Source of the DNA: Opitutaceae bacterium UBA4094 | GTDB taxonomy: Bacteria > Verrucomicrobiota > Verrucomicrobiia > Opitutales > Opitutaceae | Direction: 5' to 3' | Length of the DNA stretch: 11,824 nt | Assembly: GCA_002382525.1 (NCBI GenBank) | Contig: DFYA01000224.1 | Location: 1-11,824 of the forward strand | Shown: in pieces, positions 7,373-11,824 of the stretch | Numbering within the stretch: the first letter of the stretch is position 1 | Layout of the letters: each line of letters opens with the position of its first letter | Position numbers and translations under genes: made by a program | The notes under the pieces: model-generated | Seen by the model: the letters and a program-made list of their open reading frames with translations, nothing else | Told to the model about the DNA's origin: nothing | Database searches by the model: none

Positions 7373-8347
7373 CTAGTTGGAAGAGGGTTTTTTGGCGTCG
7401 GCGGCGGGCGCTGCTTTCACTGGCTGCGGCGGTTCGAGGTAGCGGTAGCCGGCGTTCGGGTTGCGCGGATCGAAGGCAAACGCGTCGCGGTTGCGCAGAA
7501 AGTTTTTCAGGACCGGCGTCGGGATGGCAAAGTTGAGGCCTTCGATGCCGACTTGCATGGCCTTCATGTTGTTCACGCCGACGACCTCGCCGCGGAGATT
7601 AAAGAGCGGTCCGCCGGAGTTGCCCGGGTTGATCTGCGTAGTGGTCTGGATGTAGAGCTGCCCGTCAAACGGACGCGTGCGGGAGCTCACGATGCCTTGC
7701 GAGACGGTGCGATCGAGGCCGAGCGGACTGCCGATGGCGAAGACGGTTTGTCCGTCGTTGAGCGACCCGCCGTCGCCGAGCGGCACGGTCGGGAAGAGCA
7801 TGGGACCGGCGTCTTCGATTTTCAGGAGCGCGAGATCGAGGCGGGAGTCGAGGGCGACGATGCGGACTTTGTTGTATTGGACTTTTTCGAGCTCGGTGGA
7901 GCCGCGGCGGAACTGCGTGACGGTGATGTTGTATTCGCCGGCAATGACATGCTCGTTGGTCACGACGTAGCCGGACGGGTGGATAAAGAAACCCGAGCCG
8001 ATGCCGACGGGCGTGCGCACGAGCACGACGGCCTCGCCCACGCGATCCACGTTTTCTTTGACGGAGAGAACCGGGAGGTTGGCGGCGACGCGGTAGAGGT
8101 CGGCGTTCTCCGGCACGGCGTCCACGCTGACGGCTTCCTTGGACGTGAGGCTCTCGATCTCGTCGCGCGGCACGCTGACGACGGTGAAACCGAGATCGAC
8201 GATCACGCGATCGGCGCGCTCGGCGATGACGTCGGCCTCGATGCTCGCGCCGCTTTTGAGCTGCACCGTGGTGAGCGCGAAGGCGGCGGGGGCGACGGAC
8301 AAAAGGGACAACGCCGCGCCCATCGCGGCCGGGGAAAAGAATCTCAT
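7373..8347 (-). CDS. Secreted trypsin-like (HtrA/S1C-type) serine protease without PDZ domain
   Basis: Predicted periplasmic or exported serine endopeptidase of 324 residues. The start is the ATG at 8347, giving MRFFSPAAMGAALSLLS...AAFA, a clear signal peptide cleaved near A24; the frame is open further upstream only because it overlaps the DAHP synthase gene. The triad is visible: H133 in VVTNEHVIAG, D171 in DSRLDLALLKI, S244 in NPGNSGGPLFN; GSPLG (206-210) and LNFAIP (271-276) are also family-typical. Residues about 26-67 (VQLKSGASIEADVI...VPRDEIESL) look like a small SH3-like beta-barrel found in front of the catalytic domain. The protein ends in a Pro/Ala-rich tail (about 305-324) where DegP/DegS have PDZ domains, so substrate choice and oligomer control must work differently. 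It is 22 bp downstream of the DAHP synthase gene and 4 bp upstream of the duplicated-domain protein. Confidence 0.93.
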   Translation of the reverse strand: MRFFSPAAMGAALSLLSVAPAAFALTTVQLKSGASIEADVIAERADRVIVDLGFTVVSVPRDEIESLTSKEAVSVDAVPENADLYRVAANLPVLSVKENVDRVGEAVVLVRTPVGIGSGFFIHPSGYVVTNEHVIAGEYNITVTQFRRGSTELEKVQYNKVRIVALDSRLDLALLKIEDAGPMLFPTVPLGDGGSLNDGQTVFAIGSPLGLDRTVSQGIVSSRTRPFDGQLYIQTTTQINPGNSGGPLFNLRGEVVGVNNMKAMQVGIEGLNFAIPTPVLKNFLRNRDAFAFDPRNPNAGYRYLEPPQPVKAAPAADAKKPSSN

Positions 8348-8369
8348 GTTAAAAAGCGAAAGCGGAAAC

Positions 8370-9413
8370 TCAGGTGGTTTTGGCAGACCGACGCAACGCC
8401 CACAGCGCACGCGCCTGGCGGATGGTGGTCGCGAGCACCTCGGGCGTGAGCGCTTGTTTCGGGTCGTCGCCGATGCCTTGGCTCGGCTGGACGTGCGCCT
8501 CGATGCAAAGCCCGTCGGCTCCGTAGGCGACGGCGGCGAGCGCACAGGCCGGCACGTAGATCGCCTTGCCCACGGAGTGCGACGGATCGACGACCACGGG
8601 CGCCCAGGTTTTTTCCTTGAGGAGCGGCGTAATGCTCTCGTCGGGGTGGTTGCGATAACCGTCGAGCGTGGGCGCGGTGCCGCGCGGGCACAGGAGCACG
8701 TTGGGATTGCCAAAGCTCACGATGTATTCGGCGGCGGATATGAATTCGCTGAGCGGGCCCATGTGCAGGCCGCGTTTGAGGAGCACGATGGTATCGCGGT
8801 CGGCGACGGCGCGGCCGATGGCGCGGAGAAGCGAATAGTTGAGGGCGTTGCGCGCGCCCACCTGCAACATGTGAACGCCGGCGTCGAGCGCGAGGCGGAG
8901 TTGGGCTTCGTCCATCACCTCGGCGTCCACGGGCAGACCCGTGCGGCGGTGGGCTTCCATCAGGATGTCGAGAGACTTCACGTCTCCTTGGAATGAATAC
9001 GGATTGGTGCGCGGTTTCCACACGCCGCCGCGAAGCGCGTTGGCGCCGGCTTCCTTCACGGCGTGCGCGGTTTCGTAGAGGAAGTTGGGGTTCTTCGGGT
9101 CGATGGTGCACTGGCCGGCGATAACGAGGAGTTCCTGGCCGAGCGTGACGCCGCCGAGCCGGATGCGATGGCTCGCGAGGTCGGAGCGGCGATCCATGAG
9201 CTTGTGCGGCGACTGGATGCGATCGACGCGGTCGATGTAATCGAGGCCCTCGATGCGGTTGATCATGAGCTCGTCGCGCTCGTCGCCGACGATCGCATAG
9301 ATCGTGCGCACGGCACCGACGATGGGCTGCACGTTGCAGCCGAACGGCGTGACGATGGAAACGATCTCGGCGAGCTGTTCGGGGGTGAGGCGGGAGCTTT
9401 TGGGTAGGATCAT
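8370..9413 (-). CDS. aroF: 3-deoxy-7-phosphoheptulonate (DAHP) synthase
   Basis: Condenses phosphoenolpyruvate and erythrose 4-phosphate to DAHP, the first step of the shikimate pathway, in the cytoplasm. From the ATG at 9413 it has 347 residues, similar to the Thermotoga-type enzyme. Residues 1-70 form the ferredoxin-like/ACT-type regulatory domain (VRTIYAIVGDERDEL), known in this family to bind aromatic amino acids for feedback inhibition. The barrel shows RGGVWKPRTNPYSFQG (128-143), QVGARNA, LLKRG (211-215), VDPSHSVG (275-282) and EAH (305-307). Metal ligands inferred by alignment with Thermotoga are C102, H279, E305 and D316. Several family motifs deviate: AGPCSVE is AGQCTID, and CERGIRTF is CPRGTAPT. 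No chorismate mutase domain is attached. The gene is 31 bp after the pseudouridine synthase gene. Upstream codons in this frame are antisense-type noise over that gene and were excluded. Confidence 0.93.
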   Translation of the reverse strand: MILPKSSRLTPEQLAEIVSIVTPFGCNVQPIVGAVRTIYAIVGDERDELMINRIEGLDYIDRVDRIQSPHKLMDRRSDLASHRIRLGGVTLGQELLVIAGQCTIDPKNPNFLYETAHAVKEAGANALRGGVWKPRTNPYSFQGDVKSLDILMEAHRRTGLPVDAEVMDEAQLRLALDAGVHMLQVGARNALNYSLLRAIGRAVADRDTIVLLKRGLHMGPLSEFISAAEYIVSFGNPNVLLCPRGTAPTLDGYRNHPDESITPLLKEKTWAPVVVDPSHSVGKAIYVPACALAAVAYGADGLCIEAHVQPSQGIGDDPKQALTPEVLATTIRQARALWALRRSAKTT

Positions 9414-9444
9414 GGGGCGGGGTGCCGCGAGGAGCGCGCGGAGT

Positions 9445-10227
9445 TTAAAGAAGCTCTTGGAACTCGGCCGGCAACGGGGCGGTGGCGGTGAAGTGAAACT
9501 TTTTGCCCTGCCACTCGTAGTCGAAACTTGTCTCGTAGGAATGCAGGAAGAGGCGCTTGTGTCCGGTGGCTTTGGCGAAGGCCTTGTTGGCGGGGAAATC
9601 ACCATAGGTGAGGTCGCCGACGATCGGCAGGTTGCGCGCGGAGCATTGCACGCGAAGCTGGTGGCTGCGGCCGGTGAGCGGCTCCAATTGAATCAACGCG
9701 AGCGGCGGCACGACGTCGCGTTTCTGGCGGATAACCGTCATGCGCGACTCGGAGGCCTTGGCGGTCTCGGCCGTGGTGCCGACGCCCACGCGGATCTTGG
9801 CGCGCTTTTTCTGCACGGTCAGGCGGTCGCGCCAGAGCTGGGACTTCTCGGAGGGTTTTCCGAAGACGACCGCTTGGTAGAGTTTTTTGATGTCCTTGTT
9901 CAGAAAAAGATCACGCATGTAGAGCGCGAGTTTCTCGTTGGCGGTGACGAGGATCACGCCGGAGGTGGCGGAATCGAGGCGGTTCAACAAATAGAGCCGG
10001 CGCGGCGCGGCGCCGGGGACGTCGGCGGGCGTCCAGTTGAACGACTCGCCTTTGATGGCGTAAGGCACGGTGAGCAGCGCGCGCGGGACCTCGCTCTCCA
10101 TGTTGGGATGCGAGAGCACGCCCTCGGGTTTGCTGAGAGCGGCGAGTCCGTTGGCGTCGTGGCAAAGCAGGGTCACGCCGGTGCCGAGGGGAAGTTGCTC
10201 CCAGAATTTTGAAGGTAAGGCACTCAT
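9445..10227 (-). CDS. RluA-family pseudouridine synthase
   Basis: Isomerises a specific uridine in rRNA or tRNA to pseudouridine; the target cannot be told from sequence. The protein has 260 residues, starting MSALPSKFWEQ at the ATG at 10227. Motif I is LLNRLDSATSGVILV with catalytic D85; the family usually has HRLD, so position 82 is Asn instead of His. Later motifs are KKLYQAVVFG (114-123), GRSHQLRVQ (186-194; usual GRTHQIRVH) and PIVGDLTYG (201-209). There is no N-terminal S4 RNA-binding domain, so it resembles the short, TruC/RluA-like branch. It lies 9 bp after the TonB/TolA-like gene and 31 bp before the DAHP synthase gene, on the same strand. Confidence 0.93.
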   Translation of the reverse strand: MSALPSKFWEQLPLGTGVTLLCHDANGLAALSKPEGVLSHPNMESEVPRALLTVPYAIKGESFNWTPADVPGAAPRRLYLLNRLDSATSGVILVTANEKLALYMRDLFLNKDIKKLYQAVVFGKPSEKSQLWRDRLTVQKKRAKIRVGVGTTAETAKASESRMTVIRQKRDVVPPLALIQLEPLTGRSHQLRVQCSARNLPIVGDLTYGDFPANKAFAKATGHKRLFLHSYETSFDYEWQGKKFHFTATAPLPAEFQELL

Positions 10228-10236
10228 AGGTGGGTG

Positions 10237-11439
10237 TTAGTTGTAATGGAAAGTGAAAGAGATCTCTTGGGACTCGCCAAGAACGGCGATCATGTCCTCG
10301 GGCCACGCGCCGTAAGGTTCGCGCGCGACGATGGCGCTCACGCACGCGTCCTGCGCCGCCCGCCCCCCGGTGGCGGACTCGACCTTGAGGACCTCGGCGA
10401 TGGCTCCCGTGGAATCCATGCGAAAACGCACCACGACCTTGGTGCCGGCCACCGGGTAAATGCTACTCTGTTCGACGATGCGTTTCCACTGGATGTCCAC
10501 CGACTCGATGAACTTCTGGAGGTATTCGCCATACGCGCTCCACTTGGCGTTGTAGGCGACCGCGCCGATGTTCTCGGTGCCGAACTCGCGATGCGCCAGC
10601 GGCGAAGGACGCGCGCGCACCACGTCGGGCGCAAGCGTGCGGCGCGGCTGGGGATTCTTCGGATCGATGGTGCTGGAGAAATACACGACGCGCGGCGCGC
10701 CGTTGGCTGGTCCATCGGGCGCGCCCTCGATGCGGTCGGGAACGGCGGAGGCGTTGGGCGCGGGCTGGCCGACGTTGCTCCCGAGGCCGTCGGGTGAATC
10801 GCCCTCGAACTTCTCCGTGCCGGGCAACGGGATCTGCGCACGCCGCGCCGCTTCCTGCTCGGCGGCTTCGGATTCGGGCGTTGCCGGCTGTTCGGCGGAC
10901 TCGGGCGGCGATGGAGGCGGCGGGCGCACGGTGATCTGTGGCTCGACGCGCTGTCCGCTTACGATCGCTGTCGAGGAGACGTCCGGTTCGCCCTCGACGG
11001 CGGGCGCGTCGCTTTTGCCGTCGGGTGTGGGCGTTTCCTGGGCGACCTGCTGGTTTTGCGCGGCAACGAAATCGGTTTTGTCGGGCACGTTGTCGGGCAC
11101 GTCGGGATTGGCTTCGACAAACGTCGGGATCGTCACGGGCACCGGCTCCACTGCCGCGGGGTTAGCCGGATCGGGTGCGAGTTCGATTTGGAATTCGCGC
11201 GCGCTCCATTCGTCGGGGGATTTCGCAGCGGCCGCCGCGTCGCGCGCGTCCATCCAGCGGGAGATTTTCGGTGCGAGGCCGATCAACAGCAGGTGCACGA
11301 GGATAGTCGCGACCACGCCGATTTGCACCGACCGCACGTCGGGGTGTTTCGACCACGGCGACCACCGCGCTCGCGTTGACCGCGCACGCCCGCGGCCGTT
11401 GGACGGCGGCGGAGCGGACTTGGGCGGAGGTTTCAGCAT
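10237..11439 (-). CDS. TonB/TolA C-terminal-like envelope protein
   Basis: Probable inner-membrane protein that spans the periplasm to couple inner-membrane energy to the outer membrane, or a TolA-like stabiliser. It has 400 residues. A basic, Pro-rich cytoplasmic tail (1-36) is followed by one membrane helix (37-56, SVQIGVVATILVHLLLIGLA), then a long Pro/Glu/Ala-rich disordered periplasmic stretch (about 65-290) and a compact C-terminal domain (about 297-400). That domain reads W-x-x-Y-x-x-Y...IQWKRIVEQ, then TKVVVRFRMDSTGAIAEVLKVES and ends SFTFHYN, in the style of TonB_C/TolA-C domains. The helix lacks the strict TonB SHLS box but keeps a His (H49). No exbB/exbD or tolQR genes are in view. 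The gene starts 16 bp after maf and ends 9 bp before the pseudouridine synthase gene. Confidence 0.82.
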   Translation of the reverse strand: MLKPPPKSAPPPSNGRGRARSTRARWSPWSKHPDVRSVQIGVVATILVHLLLIGLAPKISRWMDARDAAAAAKSPDEWSAREFQIELAPDPANPAAVEPVPVTIPTFVEANPDVPDNVPDKTDFVAAQNQQVAQETPTPDGKSDAPAVEGEPDVSSTAIVSGQRVEPQITVRPPPPSPPESAEQPATPESEAAEQEAARRAQIPLPGTEKFEGDSPDGLGSNVGQPAPNASAVPDRIEGAPDGPANGAPRVVYFSSTIDPKNPQPRRTLAPDVVRARPSPLAHREFGTENIGAVAYNAKWSAYGEYLQKFIESVDIQWKRIVEQSSIYPVAGTKVVVRFRMDSTGAIAEVLKVESATGGRAAQDACVSAIVAREPYGAWPEDMIAVLGESQEISFTFHYN

Positions 11440-11455
11440 GGAGGACGGTGACTGC

Positions 11456-11824
11456 TCACGATTTAAGCAGACCGCAATGAGTCAAAAGTTGTTTCGTTTC
11501 CTCCACGGGCAGGCCGATGATGTTGGTGAGCGAGCCGGTGAAGCGCTCCACGATGAGTTCGCCGTGATCTTGGATTCCGTAGCCGCCCGCCTTGTCGAGC
11601 GTGTGAACCTTCGCCAGGTAGGCGTCGATCAACGCCTCGTCGAGCACCCGCATGGTCACGTCGCTGGCCACGCCTTGGTCGATGCGCACGTTGTCCGCCA
11701 CGCGGCGCAACGCGATGCCGGTGAACACCGTGTGGGTGCGTCCGCTCAACCGGCGCAGCATCGCCCGCGCCTCGGCGTCGTCCGCCGGTTTGTTGAGCGC
11801 GTGCCCGTCGATAAACACCGTCGT
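11456..11824 (-). CDS. maf: Maf family nucleoside triphosphate pyrophosphatase (5' end outside window)
   Basis: Cytoplasmic house-cleaning enzyme that hydrolyses dTTP/UTP or modified nucleotides to monophosphate and PPi. Only the last 122 residues are visible; the frame is open to the window edge, so the GTG at 11818 is an internal Val (TTVFIDGHALNKP) and not the start. Recognisable segments are LNKPADDAEARAMLRRLSGRT-H-TVFTG, the DEALIDAYLA helix, DKAGGYGIQDHG and FTGSLTNIIGLPVEET. DKAGxYGIQ and GLPxxET match the YhdE/Maf (dTTP/UTP) branch rather than the YceF branch. The N-terminal SxSPRR phosphate-binding loop lies outside. It is the first visible gene of the leftward cluster, 16 bp ahead of the TonB/TolA-like gene. 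Confidence 0.94.
   Translation of the reverse strand, partial: TTVFIDGHALNKPADDAEARAMLRRLSGRTHTVFTGIALRRVADNVRIDQGVASDVTMRVLDEALIDAYLAKVHTLDKAGGYGIQDHGELIVERFTGSLTNIIGLPVEETKQLLTHCGLLKS

Noticed and set aside
8348..8713. N-terminal extension of the serine protease
   Set aside because: The extra residues are a shifted reading of the DAHP synthase gene, and the ATG at 8347 begins a textbook signal peptide.
9414..9605. N-terminal extension of the DAHP synthase
   Set aside because: It lies over the 3' end of the pseudouridine synthase gene in another frame, and C102 numbering from the ATG at 9413 matches the Thermotoga enzyme.
11816..11818. GTG as the start of the Maf gene
   Set aside because: The frame is open to the window edge, and a Maf protein starting here would lack its N-terminal phosphate-binding loop; the gene is simply cut by the window.

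Overview
The window looks like a chromosomal stretch of a GC-rich Gram-negative bacterium, most likely Verrucomicrobiota and possibly an Opitutaceae-type lineage. That placement is inference from gene style: a TonB/TolA-like envelope protein, secreted FG-GAP and HtrA-like proteins, no Shine-Dalgarno sequences, and a palindromic repeat inside a housekeeping gene. No marker gene settles it. There is no sign of a phage, transposase, CRISPR array or plasmid.

Left part (1-3111). A large GH13 debranching-type amylase runs leftward out of the window, with its 3' end missing. Divergent from it is mnmA, the tRNA 2-thiouridine synthase. mnmA carries a 63-bp nested palindrome that keeps the frame and adds 21 residues absent from the E. 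coli protein. A second perfect hairpin follows its stop codon. Converging on mnmA is a tRNA-Arg(ACG) gene with an encoded CCA and its own intrinsic terminator.

Right part (3203-11824). Seven genes all point leftward with gaps of 4 to 31 bp or a 4-bp overlap, so they may form one operon. In transcription order they are: a Maf nucleotide pyrophosphatase (5' end outside the window), a TonB/TolA-C-like membrane protein, an RluA-family pseudouridine synthase, a DAHP synthase of the Thermotoga/Bacillus type with an N-terminal regulatory domain, a secreted HtrA-like serine protease without PDZ domain, an unrecognised secreted 617-residue protein with an internal duplication, and a secreted 11-motif FG-GAP/VCBS protein. 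The first four are mainly housekeeping (nucleotide clean-up, envelope energy coupling, RNA modification, entry to aromatic amino acid synthesis). The last three all carry signal peptides and are the tightest set (4-bp gap, then 4-bp ATGA overlap), suggesting a joint envelope function that cannot be named from sequence alone.

The most unusual items are the in-frame palindrome in mnmA, the coupled protease / duplicated-domain / FG-GAP trio, the divergent active-site loops of the DAHP synthase, and the absence of a recognisable Shine-Dalgarno sequence at all eight visible starts.
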